In this document: in pieces, positions 45,575 to 57,538 of the stretch
How the letters are laid out: each line of letters opens with the position of its first letter
Position numbering within the stretch: the stretch's first letter is position 1
Source: Deinococcus sp. KSM4-11
GTDB taxonomy: Bacteria > Deinococcota > Deinococci > Deinococcales > Deinococcaceae
DNA length: 64,000 nt
Reading direction: 5' to 3'
NCBI RefSeq assembly: GCF_004801415.1
Contig: NZ_SSNX01000005.1
Location: 62,001 to 126,000, forward strand
Made by a program: the position numbers and the translations under genes
Notes under the pieces: generated by a model
What the model was told of the DNA's origin: nothing
Databases searched by the model: none
The model's input: only the letters and a program-made list of their open reading frames with translations

Positions 45575-47921
45575 GTGACCGGGGACAGGGCATTCGGGCA
45601 GGAGGTGCGCGAGCGGCGGCGGACGCTGGGGCTGACCCAGAAGAAACTGGCCCGGCTGCTCGGCTGCTCGCCCGTCACCGTGCAGAAGCTGGAGGAAGGC
45701 CACCGCCGCCCTTCCCCCCACCTGGCGCGGGCGCTGGCGCAGCACCTGAACATAGGCGCGGCGGAAATAGTTGCATTCCTGCGCTCGGCTCAGGAGGCGC
45801 CTGTCATCCCGCGTCGGCCCGTCACACCGCCTGGGAACCCGGTGCCGGACGGCACCCGCAGCAGCGCGCTGCCGACCCCCCCGACTCCTTTCCTGGGCCG
45901 CGCACCGGAACGCCGGACGCTCGCCCGCCTGCTCACGCGGGGAGCGCGTCCCGTCGTGACCCTCATCGGGCCGCCCGGCGTCGGCAAGACCCGCCTGGCC
46001 CTGGAGGTGGCCCGTGACGTGCAGGCCGAATTCGAGCAGGTGCACTTCATTCCCCTCACCACGGTGCTGGACGCGCGGCAAGTCTGGGCGCAGACCGCGC
46101 GACTACTGGGCCTCACGCTGGGCGCGCGCCCCCCCCTCGACCGCCTCGCGGTGCATTTGGGCCGTCGCCGGATCCTGCTGGTGCTCGACAACTTCGAACA
46201 CGTCCTGGCCGCCGCGGCCGACCTTCACACGTTGCTGGAGCAGGCGCCCGGCGTGCGTGTACTGGTCACCAGCCGCGAGGCCCTGCACTTGTCCGCCGAA
46301 CAGGTCTGGGCGCTCGCCCCGCTTGGCCTGCCGTCGCCGGAGCCTCAGGCGCTGGCCCGCTTGCGCCGGGTGCCGGCGGTCGCCCTGTTCACTGAGCGGG
46401 CGGCCGCGAGCTGGCCGGAGTTTCGCCTGACAGCGAGTACAGCGCCAGACGTGGCCCGGATCGTCCGCTGGTGTGACGGGCTGCCGCTGGCGCTGGAACT
46501 CGCGGCGGGCCAGATCGGGCCGCTCAGTGCCGCCGAGGTCTGGGCGGCGCTGCAAGCTGCGCCGCTGGCCCTGCTGGGTGAGGGCCCGCTGGACGTGCCT
46601 GCGCGGCAGCGCAGCGTCCATGCGGCCGTGGCCTGGACCTACGACCGGCTGGATCACGGTCTACAGCAGGACTTCCGGCACCTGGGCGTGTTCGTCGGCG
46701 GGTTCAGCGCCGCAGCGGCCGGAGCGCTGGGGGTGGCCCGCCTGGCCCTGGACGCCCTGCTCAGGCTCGGCCTGGTACGCCGCCACGAGTTCCAGGGCCG
46801 GTACAGCCTGCTTGAACCTCTTCGGGCCTTCGCGCTGGAGCACTTGGCGTTCCACGGGGAACTGGACGCCGCCCAGCAGGAGCACGCCACCCAGCTGCTG
46901 CACTCCCAGGACACCCCGATCTGGCGGTCGCTTGGGTGGGTGGCCGCTGAGCTGGACAACGTGCGGGCGGCCCTGCGCTGGGCCATCGGCCACGCCCGGC
47001 CTGACCTGGCCCTGCGGCTGGCGCTGGGGGTCAGCTGGTACCTGGAAATTCACGGCCTCCAGAGAGAGGAGCTCGCGTGGTTCGACGAGGCGCTGGCCGT
47101 GGACGGGGGGAACGCCGCCCTGCGCCTACAGGTCATGGTTCGCTCAGCGACGCCAGCGTGGCAGGTGGGCCGGCATGCCCTGGCCGCCGGGCGGCTGCAC
47201 GCGGCACTACCCCACGTCCGGACGCTGGGTGCCGCCGAGGAGGTCGGTGTCCTCATGACGCTGGGTCGAGTGGAATTCGAACAGGGAAACGTAGAGGAGG
47301 CACTTCAGCATCTTGAGGCCGCACGGCGGCTTGTCGAACCTGGGTTCGGCGTCAGTCTGAACGCGGGCCTGAGGTTTCACTTGGCCGATGTCCACGCGGC
47401 CTTGGGCGAGCCCGGTCAGGCCCGCGCGGACGTGACCGGGGGTCTAGCCCTGTGCCAGCAGGAGCCCGGCCTATTCTGGGAAGCGCACCTGCTGACGGTT
47501 CAGGCTGCCCTGGATCTGAACGACGGTCAGGTGCTTTCCGCCCGCCGGGCATTGGCCCGCGCCCTGGACGTGCTGGCCCCGACCCTGCATACCCGCATTC
47601 TGACCCTGGCGCTGTCCTATCTGGCCTGCACGTACGCCACCCAGGGGGCAGACTCCGCCGAATTGCAGTGGGCCGCGCGACTGTGGGGGCTGGTGGAGGC
47701 GCAGCGGGAGGCGAGTGCCCAGCCCCTGGCTGCGCCCCATCAGGCCGATCTCGCCCGGTTCATGCGGGCGGCCGAGCGGCACGTGCCAGCGGCCGCGTGG
47801 CAGGCGGCCTGGGCGGATGGCCGCGCCCTGGAGCTCCACGCCACCTGGAAGGACAGTCTCGACCGCCTTCGTACGGAGGTCAGTGTCCTGACGCTGGGCG
47901 TTCCGGTGACCCGGCCGTCCC

Positions 47922-47935
<14 letters not shown>
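45575..47935 (+). CDS. XRE-HTH / STAND NTPase / TPR transcriptional regulator
   Basis: A 786-residue predicted signal-transduction regulator. An N-terminal XRE HTH (about 7-60) has [20 protein letters not shown]. The NB-ARC-like NTPase has Walker A GPPGVGKT (132-139), Walker [10 protein letters not shown] (201-209), VTSRE and GLPLALEL (302-309). TPR-type helices fill residues about 450-780. Such proteins oligomerise on ligand binding. The start GTG 45575 is the first giving the HTH an intact N-terminus. Its last 14 bp overlap the convergent lipA gene. Inducer unknown. Confidence 0.85.
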
Positions 47936-48917
<982 letters not shown>

Positions 48918-48922
48918 GTGCG

Positions 48923-49645
48923 TCAACTCCCCACTGCCGCGAACTGTGGCAGCGTCCAGTCGTAGGGTTCGAAGGTGGCGGCAAAGGCGTCGGCAAGGGC
49001 CGTGCGGGCCTCGGCCATGCTCGCCGTGCGGGTTGCGCCACGCCGGTCGTACTCGCGCTCCACTGAGGTCATCTGCGTGTCGGTCAGGCCGCAGGGCACG
49101 ATCAGGTCGAAGTGCGCGAGGTTCGTGGTGACGTTCAGCGCCAGCCCGTGAAGGGCCACGTGGCGTTTCACGGCCACGCCGAACGACGCGATCTTCTGGT
49201 CGTAGGTGTGACCGTTCACCGCACGCGGCTCGACGTAGACCCCCGCGTAGCCGGGGTTCGGGCGGGCGTCGTCCAGCCCCAAAGTGTGCAGGGCCGTGAT
49301 GGTCGCGTCCTCCAGCAGCCGCAGGAAGTCCACGACCCGGCGGCCCACCGGGAAGATCGCGTACGCGACGAGTTGGCCGGGGCCGTGGTACGTGACGTCC
49401 CCGCCGCGCTCAACCTCCAGCACCTCGATGCCCTGAGCCTCCAGGTAGGCCCGCGTGACGATGATGTTCGTGCCTTCCCGCGCCTTGCGGCCCAGCGTGA
49501 GCACTGGCGGGTGCTCGACCAGCAACAGCGTGGGCGGCGTCGTGCCGTCCACGACCTGGGCGTGCAGCTCGCGTTGCAGCGCCCAGGCGTCGCGGTAGGG
49601 CAGGGTTCCCAGGTCGCGCAGCACGTAGGAAGGGGGGGCGGACAT
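48923..49645 (-). CDS. lipB: Octanoyl-[ACP]:protein N-octanoyltransferase
   Basis: A 240-residue LipB, which moves octanoate from ACP to lipoyl domains. [20 protein letters not shown] is the substrate-binding motif, [17 protein letters not shown] has the catalytic Lys, and VPCGL the catalytic Cys. TAGAAT is 7 nt before the ATG, giving a leaderless operon start. lipA follows 5 nt after the stop. Confidence 0.96.
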   Translation of the reverse strand: MSAPPSYVLRDLGTLPYRDAWALQRELHAQVVDGTTPPTLLLVEHPPVLTLGRKAREGTNIIVTRAYLEAQGIEVLEVERGGDVTYHGPGQLVAYAIFPVGRRVVDFLRLLEDATITALHTLGLDDARPNPGYAGVYVEPRAVNGHTYDQKIASFGVAVKRHVALHGLALNVTTNLAHFDLIVPCGLTDTQMTSVEREYDRRGATRTASMAEARTALADAFAATFEPYDWTLPQFAAVGS

Positions 49646-49652
49646 GCTGTGG

Positions 49653-49658
49653 ATTCTA
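49653..49658 (-). promoter_or_regulatory. -10 box TAGAAT for lipBA
   Basis: TAGAAT on the minus strand is 7 nt upstream of the lipB ATG. Confidence 0.55.
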
Positions 49659-49837
49659 AACCGGCCCTGCGGCCCGTTACCGTGTCAGCAGCCGAGATTC
49701 CGGCCCGATTGACCAACGCGGGTGGTAGGTGGCGGCATTCCTGCTGATGGACACGCCGGGCAGATCGTCCAGATCCTCTGGACACCTCGGCCATCCGGCC
49801 GATTGGCGTGGTCTGCCCTGTACCGCCAGACTGCGCC

Positions 49838-50371
49838 ATGCCCACCCTCGTTCCCCCGAGCGAAACGTTCAAGGACAGCTTTCTGGACGCCGTGCGCGAG
49901 GCCCAGGCGACCGGCAGCGGCCTGGGTGACACCCTAGGCTTCAACGTCGCTGAGATCGAACGCAACTTTCCGGCCTTCCTGATCAACCTGAACCGCTTCG
50001 TGCCGCCCGCCGTCCCGCCGGAGGGCTTCGTGAATTCCGAACCGTTGTGGCTGGTCGAGGGCGACACCTATCTGGGCCGCGTCAGCCTCCGCCACACCCT
50101 GAACCGGAGGCTGCGCGAGTTCGGCGGGCACATCGGCTACGAGATCAGACCAGGTGAGCGCCGCAGGGGCTACGCCACCCTGGCCCTGCGGCTCGCGCTG
50201 GAGCGTGCCCGCGCCCTGGGACTGTCGCGCGTGCTCGTCACCTGCGACCTGGACAACCTCGGCTCGCGTCGGGTCATCGAGACGAACGGCGGCGAACTGG
50301 AGTGAGAATTTCTGGTGCCGGACTATCACGACCAGCCGATCCGCCGGTACTGGATCACCGTGGCCGCCTGA
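49838..50371 (+). pseudogene. GNAT N-acetyltransferase interrupted by an in-frame TGA
   Basis: The reading frame from ATG 49838 encodes a GNAT fold with acetyl-CoA loop PGERRRGYATLALRLAL and CDLDNLGSRRVIETNGGELE. It stops at TGA 50303-50305. The same frame then continues for 21 codons (EFLVPDYHDQPIRRYWITVA...) to a second TGA at 50369-50371. That tail is the final strand usual for these enzymes (PIRRYW). A single nonsense change has therefore removed the last strand, or the stop is read through, or it is a sequence error. CAGACT lies 5 nt before the ATG. Confidence 0.75.
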
Positions 50372-50460
50372 CAAGGCCTGCACGGTCGAACAAGGGGCCG
50401 GGCAGAGCGATAAGCAGCGAAGCCGATTCTTTCAGAACAACAGTTGGACTCGGTGTGGTG

Positions 50461-51273
50461 TCAGTCGTTGCCGTTGCGGATGTCGTCGGCCCTGTCTTTG
50501 AGTTCCTCGGACAGGTGCTCCAGGGTCGCGACCTTCTGCTCGTCGGGCGCCCCCGTATTCCCCACGTGCTCGGCCACCGCATGACCGATGCGGCGCAGGG
50601 CTCCCAGCTGCACGGGAGCGGCCTCGTCGAGCTCACCGATCCGCTGAACGATGTCCTCACCGGCTCCGGCCAGCGCTTCGGCTTCCGAACCCGCGCTAAT
50701 GAGCCGCAGGTCACGGATCTTCTGCTGGTGTTCGGCGATCACCTGATCGAGTTTGTGCACCTGCTCCAGCGTGTCGGCCTGCGCGTGGGCCGAGGCGATG
50801 ATGGTATGCAGCGCGTCGACCTGCACCTGCACGCGTGACTGGATGTTCTTCAGCCGGGCCACGCTGATGTCCGTGATCGGCGTCGAGGTCACGTCTTGCA
50901 GCGCCTGCCGCACCAGCTCGTCGACATGCCGCGCGATCTCCAGCTGTCCCTCGCTGCTGCTGAGCACGCCGTGGATCGTGGCGACATGGCCGGCCCGCTC
51001 CTCGTCGCCGCTTCCCAGCGACAGGCTGCGGAGTTTCTCCCCGGTCAGATCCACCACGTGCCGGAGGGCCTCGGTCGCGACCAGCCCTTCATGTCCCGCG
51101 CGGATGATGCTCTCGAGCGTGCTGGACTGCGCCCACCCGGCGGCGCCCACGTGCTCACGGGCCTGTACCTCGGCCAGGCGCCGGCGTTGCCCGGCGGCCG
51201 CCTGCTCGGCGCCGGCCAGATAGTCGTCTGGATTGGGGGGGATCACGTGCCGATCCTGTCGCTTCAGCTGCAT
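50461..51273 (-). CDS. Hypothetical helical, coiled-coil-rich protein
   Basis: A 270-residue soluble protein, almost entirely predicted helix with heptad-like runs (QVQVDALHTIIASAHAQADT; KLDQVIAEHQQKIRDLRLIS). Family not recognised. It resembles signalling or phasin-like helical bundles only in composition. No signal peptide or span. ATG 51273 is the first start; a GTG nine codons on is possible. Divergent from rplS with 164 bp between. Confidence 0.65.
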   Translation of the reverse strand: MQLKRQDRHVIPPNPDDYLAGAEQAAAGQRRRLAEVQAREHVGAAGWAQSSTLESIIRAGHEGLVATEALRHVVDLTGEKLRSLSLGSGDEERAGHVATIHGVLSSSEGQLEIARHVDELVRQALQDVTSTPITDISVARLKNIQSRVQVQVDALHTIIASAHAQADTLEQVHKLDQVIAEHQQKIRDLRLISAGSEAEALAGAGEDIVQRIGELDEAAPVQLGALRRIGHAVAEHVGNTGAPDEQKVATLEHLSEELKDRADDIRNGND

Positions 51274-51296
51274 TGCAAGTGTGAGCGGAGTGCCGC

Positions 51297-51326
51297 TTGT
51301 CCAGACGTAGCCTGATCGTGTATATT
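51297..51326 (+). promoter_or_regulatory. Promoter TTGTCC-18 bp-TATATT of rplS
   Basis: TTGTCC (51297-51302) and TATATT (51321-51326) are 18 bp apart. The transcript would carry a leader of about 105 nt ahead of rplS. Confidence 0.7.
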
Positions 51327-51380
51327 GTCGCGGTTTGGTCGGTCGCCAGCGTGCGACCGGCCTGAGTACCGGAGTACGAA

Positions 51381-51413
51381 CGTCTCTGCCCGCCCATGCG
51401 GGAGTGTGGGACG
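51381..51413 (+). promoter_or_regulatory. Stem-loop in the rplS leader
   Basis: CGTC/GACG outer and CCCGC/GCGGG inner stems (loop CCAT) make a bulged hairpin 25 nt before the rplS start. It could be an autoregulatory r-protein binding site, but no known L19 leader motif was recognised. Confidence 0.4.
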
Positions 51414-51437
51414 GTCCGCTGCCCAGAGGAGTTCATC

Positions 51438-51908
51438 ATGCAGAGCAGCATCAAGACGAACCGTGGCGCGATCCTGCGCGCCGTCGAGCAGCCCCACATC
51501 AAGACCGATCACCCGGATTTCCGTCCCGGCGACACCGTGCGTGTGGAGACGAAGGTCGTGGAAGGCACCCGCACCCGCAACCAGGCCTTCGAGGGCGTGG
51601 TCATCGCTATGAACGGCTCGGGCAGCCGCAAGAGCTTCACCGTACGCAAGATCAGCTTCGGTGAGGGCGTGGAGCGTGTGTTCCCCTTCAGCAGCCCGCT
51701 GCTCGCCAAGGTCACGGTGCTGGAACGCGGCAAGGTGCGCCGCGCCAAGCTGTACTACCTGCGCGACCTGCGTGGCAAGGCCGCCCGCATCAAGAGCGAC
51801 CGCAGCCGCGTGATGAAGGACGCCGCCAACGCCAAGTCCGCCAAAGCCACCGCCGCCAGCGCTCAGGCCACCACGGCCGAGCCTGCGGCCGATCCCCAGG
51901 GCGAGTAA
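51438..51908 (+). CDS. rplS: 50S ribosomal protein L19
   Basis: A 156-residue L19. [56 protein letters not shown] and [16 protein letters not shown] are family signatures. About 35 residues of Ala/Lys/Ser tail follow, longer than E. coli L19 (115 residues). GAGGAG before ATG 51438 sets the start. Confidence 0.97.
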   Translation: MQSSIKTNRGAILRAVEQPHIKTDHPDFRPGDTVRVETKVVEGTRTRNQAFEGVVIAMNGSGSRKSFTVRKISFGEGVERVFPFSSPLLAKVTVLERGKVRRAKLYYLRDLRGKAARIKSDRSRVMKDAANAKSAKATAASAQATTAEPAADPQGE

Positions 51909-51926
51909 ACGCCCGGGTGATCCTCA

Positions 51927-51960
51927 GAGCGCCGCTTCCCGGTTGGGAGGCGGCGCTCCT
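51927..51960 (+). terminator. Terminator of rplS
   Basis: A 14-bp stem (GAGCGCCGCTTCCC with its complement, one G-T) and GGTT loop, followed by CTCCTCT. Confidence 0.75.
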
Positions 51961-52011
51961 CTGTGGTTCCGTCCACCCGTGCCGGGGCTGCCCTCGGGGA
52001 GCCTCGGCTGC

Positions 52012-52017
52012 TAGGCT
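52012..52017 (+). promoter_or_regulatory. -10 box TAGGCT for the HAD gene
   Basis: TAGGCT is 6 nt upstream of ATG 52024, with no ribosome binding site. Confidence 0.55.
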
Positions 52018-52023
52018 CCGGCG

Positions 52024-52821
52024 ATGAGCGCTGCCCTTCCCGTGACCCTGCCCCTGCTGATGGCCTTCGATCTGGACGGCACGCTGATCCCGGATCGGGG
52101 CGACCGCGTGGCCGACGACGTCGTGAGCGCGCTGGGGCGGCTGCGGAACGCTGGCGTGAAGCTGGCGATCATCACGGGGCGGGACGTGTCGCCCTCGCGG
52201 GTGCGGGCGGCGGTGCAGCCGGACGCGGTGGCCACGAACAACGGCGGCCGGATCGAGGTGAACGGCACGCTGCATTCCGAGGCGATCTTCACGCCGGACG
52301 ATCTGGAGGCGGTGCTGGCGCATGAACTCGACGGCGCGCGGGTGGTGCTGTTCACGGCCGAGCGGCTGTACGTGGATGTGCCGGCGGGCACCGAGCCCGA
52401 GCCGTGGATGGAGGTGCGCGGGTACGCGCCGCTGGTGGACGCGCCGCGTGACGCGATCCTGAAGGTCGGGTACTTCCATGCGCATGTGGCGGGCTTCGCG
52501 CAGCGTCTGCGGGACTCGCATCCGCATCTGGTGCTCACGGGCGCGCAAGATCCATATCCGCATTTCCTGACCGTGACGCCCGAGGGAGCGCACAAGGGCG
52601 CGGCCCTCTCGCTGATCGCGGACGCGCTGGAGGTGCCGCACGCGCGAACCGTGGCCTTCGGGGACAGCGACAACGACGAGGCGATGCTGGAGGTGGCCGG
52701 GTACGCGGTGCAGGTGGGCACCCTGCCGCTGCTGGCGCGTCATGCCCATACGCAGGTGAGCGAGCAGACTGACCTGGGGGCCTTTCTGCAGGCGTGGGCG
52801 GATCAACTGTCGCTGCCATGA
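52024..52821 (+). CDS. Cof-type HAD-IIB phosphatase
   Basis: A 265-residue HAD hydrolase: motif I FDLDGTLI, motif II IITGRD, Lys in GAHKGAAL, motif IV GDSDNDEAML. The cap between is of the C2 type found in Cof/sugar phosphatases. Acts on small phosphorylated sugars or cofactors; substrate unknown. Leaderless start as judged from the -10 box. Confidence 0.9.
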   Translation: MSAALPVTLPLLMAFDLDGTLIPDRGDRVADDVVSALGRLRNAGVKLAIITGRDVSPSRVRAAVQPDAVATNNGGRIEVNGTLHSEAIFTPDDLEAVLAHELDGARVVLFTAERLYVDVPAGTEPEPWMEVRGYAPLVDAPRDAILKVGYFHAHVAGFAQRLRDSHPHLVLTGAQDPYPHFLTVTPEGAHKGAALSLIADALEVPHARTVAFGDSDNDEAMLEVAGYAVQVGTLPLLARHAHTQVSEQTDLGAFLQAWADQLSLP

Positions 52822-52844
52822 ACCTTCCGTGGTCGGGCAGGCGC

Positions 52845-52873
52845 TTGACAGATCGCGTACATGTAGGTACTTT
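52845..52873 (+). promoter_or_regulatory. Promoter TTGACA-17 bp-TACTTT of the Rrf2 regulator
   Basis: Consensus TTGACA (52845-52850), 17 bp, then TACTTT (52868-52873), with the start codon about 30 nt further on. The -10 box lies inside the palindrome at 52859-52883. Confidence 0.8.
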
Positions 52874-52883
52874 AATTACATGT
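52859..52883. promoter_or_regulatory. Operator 1: inverted repeat over the Rrf2 gene promoter
   Basis: Perfect 7-bp arms ACATGTA and TACATGT separated by 11 nt. The core TGTAG-N9-TTACA (52862-52880) has the same layout as the site at 53333-53351. It spans the -10 box, fitting autorepression. Confidence 0.75.
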
Positions 52884-52902
52884 TGGTTCGGGGGGGGAAT
52901 AC

Positions 52903-53316
52903 GTGAACAGCCAGTACGCCGTGGCCGTCCACATCCTGGCCCTGATCAGCACCTTCCCTGATCATTCCAGTTCCGCGGACATCGCCGACAGTGTGGGCAC
53001 CAATCCCGTCGTGATCCGGGGCGTGACCGGCCAGCTGCGCCGCGCGGGCCTGCTGAGCACGCAGCGTGGCGTGGCCGGTGCGACCCTGACCCGTCCGGCG
53101 GCACAGATCACCCTGCTGGATGTCTACCGGGCGGTGAACGGCGACGCGTCCGTCTTCCGGCTGCACGACCATCCGCACCCGCAGTGTCCGGTCGGCGCGA
53201 ACATCCAGGGAACCCTGGAACAGCGCTTCGGGGTGGCACAGGCGGCCATGGAACGGGAACTGGAACGCACCACGCTGGCCGACGTGATGTCGGACCTCGC
53301 GGTTCGGGCGGGCTGA
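52903..53316 (+). CDS. Rrf2 family transcriptional regulator
   Basis: A 137-residue winged-helix protein. QYAVAVHILALISTFPDHSS and SADIADSVGTNPVVIRGVTGQLRRAGLL form the Rrf2 HTH, and VAGATLTRPAAQITLLDVYRAVNG the wing and dimer helix. The three-cysteine Fe-S motif of IscR/NsrR is absent (only one Cys), so it is closer to the YwnA/Saro-type members. GGGGGG before GTG 52903 acts as ribosome binding site. It is followed by a likely target gene with a matching operator. Confidence 0.88.
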   Translation: MNSQYAVAVHILALISTFPDHSSSADIADSVGTNPVVIRGVTGQLRRAGLLSTQRGVAGATLTRPAAQITLLDVYRAVNGDASVFRLHDHPHPQCPVGANIQGTLEQRFGVAQAAMERELERTTLADVMSDLAVRAG

Positions 53317-53332
53317 TTTTTTTTGACCAACA

Positions 53333-53351
53333 TGTAAGTGGTTTGTTTACA
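53333..53351. promoter_or_regulatory. Operator 2: TGTAA-N9-TTACA before the NmrA-like gene
   Basis: TGTAA (53333-53337) and TTACA (53347-53351) repeat the geometry of operator 1. TTGACC (53323-53328) just upstream may be the -35 box, which places the site over the -10 region. Confidence 0.7.
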
Positions 53352-53388
53352 CCCAGGCGTTCGCCCCCATTCACCCCAGGAGCCTCCC

Positions 53389-54291
53389 ATGACGCAGTCC
53401 CACCCCGCGCAGTCCGGTGTCCAGCAGCCCCCCACCATCGCCATCACCGGAGCCACCGGCCACCTCGGCCGCCTCGTCGTCCAGGCCCTGCTGAACCGCG
53501 GCGTGCCCGCCAGCAGCATTGCCGCTCTCGTGCGCGATCCTGCCAAGGCCACGGACCTCGCCGCACAGGGCGTCCATGTCCGGCAGGCCGACTACACCCA
53601 GCCCGACACGCTCGGCAGCGCCCTGACCGGCATCCACAAACTGCTGCTGATCTCCAGCAGCGACATGACCGACCGCCCCGGCCAGCACCGGAACGTCATT
53701 GAGGCCGCCAAGACGGCTGGCGTGCAGCTCATCGCGTACACCAGCATCCTGAATGCCGACACGACCACCATGCTGCTGGCCGCCGACCACCAAGCGACGG
53801 AAACCGCCCTGCGGGCCTCCGGCCTTCCCTTCACGCTGCTGCGGGACGGCTGGTACTTCGAGAATTACACCGGCACCCTGGCCCAGACCCTCCCGCACGG
53901 CGTCATGCTGGGCGCCGCCAGCGACGGTCAGCTGACGCCCGCCACCCGCCAGGATTACGCCGAGGCGGCCGCAGCCGTCCTCGCCACCGACGGGCACGAG
54001 AACGCCACCTACGAACTCGGCGGGGACGAGACCTTCACGCTCGACCAGATCGCCGCCGAAATCAGCCGCCAGAGTGGCCAGCCCTACGCCTACGTGAACC
54101 AGTCGGTGCCGGAGTACACCAGCGCCCTGATCGGCTTCGGTCTGCCTGCGGGCCTCGCCGGCGTCCTCGCCGACAGCGACGCCGCCATTGCCCGGGGTGA
54201 CCTCCGCACGGACAGCGGGGATCTGCGCCGTCTGATCGGCCGACCCAGCACGTCCCTGACCGACGCCGTCGCTGCGGCCCTCCAGGGCTGA
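53389..54291 (+). CDS. NmrA-like NAD(P)H-binding oxidoreductase (QorB-type)
   Basis: A 300-residue atypical SDR. The cofactor motif is AITGATGHLGRLVVQALL, then LVRDPAKATDLAAQGVHVRQ, LISSSD and LIAYTSIL, a layout matching QorB/YtfG NADPH:quinone oxidoreductases. LLRDGWYFENY is the family's active-site region. AGGAG lies 7 nt before ATG 53389. Placed behind the Rrf2 regulator under a matching operator, it is probably induced by an electrophile or quinone (inference). Confidence 0.87.
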   Translation: MTQSHPAQSGVQQPPTIAITGATGHLGRLVVQALLNRGVPASSIAALVRDPAKATDLAAQGVHVRQADYTQPDTLGSALTGIHKLLLISSSDMTDRPGQHRNVIEAAKTAGVQLIAYTSILNADTTTMLLAADHQATETALRASGLPFTLLRDGWYFENYTGTLAQTLPHGVMLGAASDGQLTPATRQDYAEAAAAVLATDGHENATYELGGDETFTLDQIAAEISRQSGQPYAYVNQSVPEYTSALIGFGLPAGLAGVLADSDAAIARGDLRTDSGDLRRLIGRPSTSLTDAVAAALQG

Positions 54292-54401
54292 GGACGATCT
54301 CGGCTCGTAGCTGAGGCGACCCCTGATCGGGTGACGGGTGGACGGAAAGGCGGGCGAGGATTCTGAATCCCCTCGCTCGCCTCCCTGTACCGCGACCGCG
54401 C

Positions 54402-54980
54402 TTATTTGGCAGTCAGCGTGAACGAATCCAGGATCTCGCGCCCGGACGCCATGACGTCGGCGGGCGTGCCGGTCGGGGTCATGAGCGTCGTGGTGAACAG
54501 GCGGTTGCTTTTCAGGACGATCATCTGGGTCCAGCGCACCGGGCCGCCGTCGCCATCGCCGGAATACGACCACAGGATGGCCGACTGACCGCTCACCCGG
54601 ATGGTCTTCTCGCCCAGCATCTTGAGGTTCGGCACGTCCTTCTGGAGCTGCCGGGAGTACAGGTCACGGAAATCCGCGAGCGTCGCCTTGATGGACGGCT
54701 GCACGTCCTGCACGATCACGGTCACGGTGGGCCGCAGGCCGTTCACGGTCTGGTTCAGGAAGGCGACATCGGTGCCCGGCACGTTCTTCAACGGCGTCCA
54801 GCCCTGACCGCCCGGCATGCGGATGCTGTAGCCCTTCGGACTCGTCGCCGTGACCGCCTCGATCGACTTCGCGGGAGCAGGCGCAGGGGCGGGCGTGGCC
54901 GCAGGAGTCGCGGATTGAGCGAGGGTCACAGGCAGCGCCAGGGCAGCAAGCAGGGTCAGGGTCAGGACGAAACGATTCAC
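54402..54980 (-). CDS. Secreted PsbP/DcrB-like protein
   Basis: A 192-residue exported protein: signal peptide VNRFVLTLTLLAALALPVTLAQ, a Pro/Ala linker, then a PsbP/DcrB-like (DUF1795-type) fold. It starts GYSIRMPGGQGW, continues DVAFLNQTVNGLRPTVTVIV and ends REILDSFTL. Function unknown. GTG 54980 is set by the signal peptide and TACCCT 7 nt upstream. Confidence 0.72.
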   Translation of the reverse strand: MNRFVLTLTLLAALALPVTLAQSATPAATPAPAPAPAKSIEAVTATSPKGYSIRMPGGQGWTPLKNVPGTDVAFLNQTVNGLRPTVTVIVQDVQPSIKATLADFRDLYSRQLQKDVPNLKMLGEKTIRVSGQSAILWSYSGDGDGGPVRWTQMIVLKSNRLFTTTLMTPTGTPADVMASGREILDSFTLTAK

Positions 54981-55127
54981 GTCCCGAAGGGTAGTGCGTG
55001 AAGGTGAGCTGAACCTGACGCAGCGCGGATTCGCGGCTCCAGCTGAATATTCCTCGAATGACATTCTCTGCGTATCATGAACCCCCCTGGTATCCGGTCA
55101 TCTGTGCACCATGCCTATAACGGAAGC

Positions 55128-56060
55128 ATGATCCGTATCCTCACGGCAGGCCTGCTCACCTCGATCCTCGCCGCGTGCAACTTCGGTCCGCCGGTGGCCA
55201 CGACCAGCGGCTACATCCTGAGCGGCAGCAGCGTGTTCCCGGAGGGCATCACGCATCAGGCGGGCAGCAGCGCCTTCTACGTGGGCAGCACCACTGACGG
55301 AACGATCTTCAAGGGCAAGCTGGGCACCGCGGCCACGCAGGTGTTCCTCCCGGCCGAAGCTGCCCGTCCCACCGCCGTCGGCCTGAAACTCGACCCGCAG
55401 GGCCGCCTATACATCGCCGGTGGCGCGACCGGCAAGGTGTTTGTGTACAACGTCGCGACCAAGGCCCTGGTGCAGAGCTTCGACACGCCCGCCGTGAGCG
55501 CCACCTTCCTGAACGACATTGCGCTCACCGCCGACGCGGCGTACATCACGGACTCGCAGCGTCCAGTGCTGTTCCGCCTGGCACGCACACCCACCGGCCT
55601 CGGGACGCTGGACGCGTGGCTCGACCTGAGCGGCACGCCAATCACCTATGGTGCGGGCTTCAACCTGAACGGCATCGCGTCCACGCCTGACGGTAAGTAC
55701 CTGCTCGTGGTGCAGTCCAACACCGGCAAGCTGTACCGGATCACCGTGGCCGACAAGAGCGTCACGGAGATCGACCTGGGCGGCGAGACCCTCACCAACG
55801 GAGACGGCATGCTGCTCGACGGCCAGACCCTGTACGTGGTGCGGAACCAGAACGCCCTGATCGTGCCCGTGACCCTCTCGGCGGACTTTGCCAGCGGCAC
55901 GGTCGGCAGCAGCTTTACGGACGCCACCCTGAAGTACCCGACCACCATCGCCCTGAGCGGTTCGGCGCTGCTGGTCGTGAATTCTCAGTTCGATAAGCGC
56001 GGCACCGGCCTCACGCCGGAACTGCCGTTCACGGTCTCTACCGTCGCGCTGCCTCGATAA
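55128..56060 (+). CDS. Lipoprotein with SMP-30/NHL-like beta-propeller
   Basis: A 310-residue lipoprotein: MIRILTAGLLTSILAAC carries a lipobox with Cys 17. Repeated strands follow, such as FPEGITHQAGSSAFYVGST, GLKLDPQGRLYIAGGATGKV, LNDIALTADAAYITDS and LNGIASTPDGKYLLVV, as in six-bladed propellers of the SMP-30/gluconolactonase/NHL group. Possibly a sugar-lactone or binding protein at the membrane surface. TATAAC is 6 nt before ATG 55128. Confidence 0.78.
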   Translation: MIRILTAGLLTSILAACNFGPPVATTSGYILSGSSVFPEGITHQAGSSAFYVGSTTDGTIFKGKLGTAATQVFLPAEAARPTAVGLKLDPQGRLYIAGGATGKVFVYNVATKALVQSFDTPAVSATFLNDIALTADAAYITDSQRPVLFRLARTPTGLGTLDAWLDLSGTPITYGAGFNLNGIASTPDGKYLLVVQSNTGKLYRITVADKSVTEIDLGGETLTNGDGMLLDGQTLYVVRNQNALIVPVTLSADFASGTVGSSFTDATLKYPTTIALSGSALLVVNSQFDKRGTGLTPELPFTVSTVALPR

Positions 56061-56074
56061 ATCCGGTCAAGCGG

Positions 56075-57538
<1,464 letters not shown>

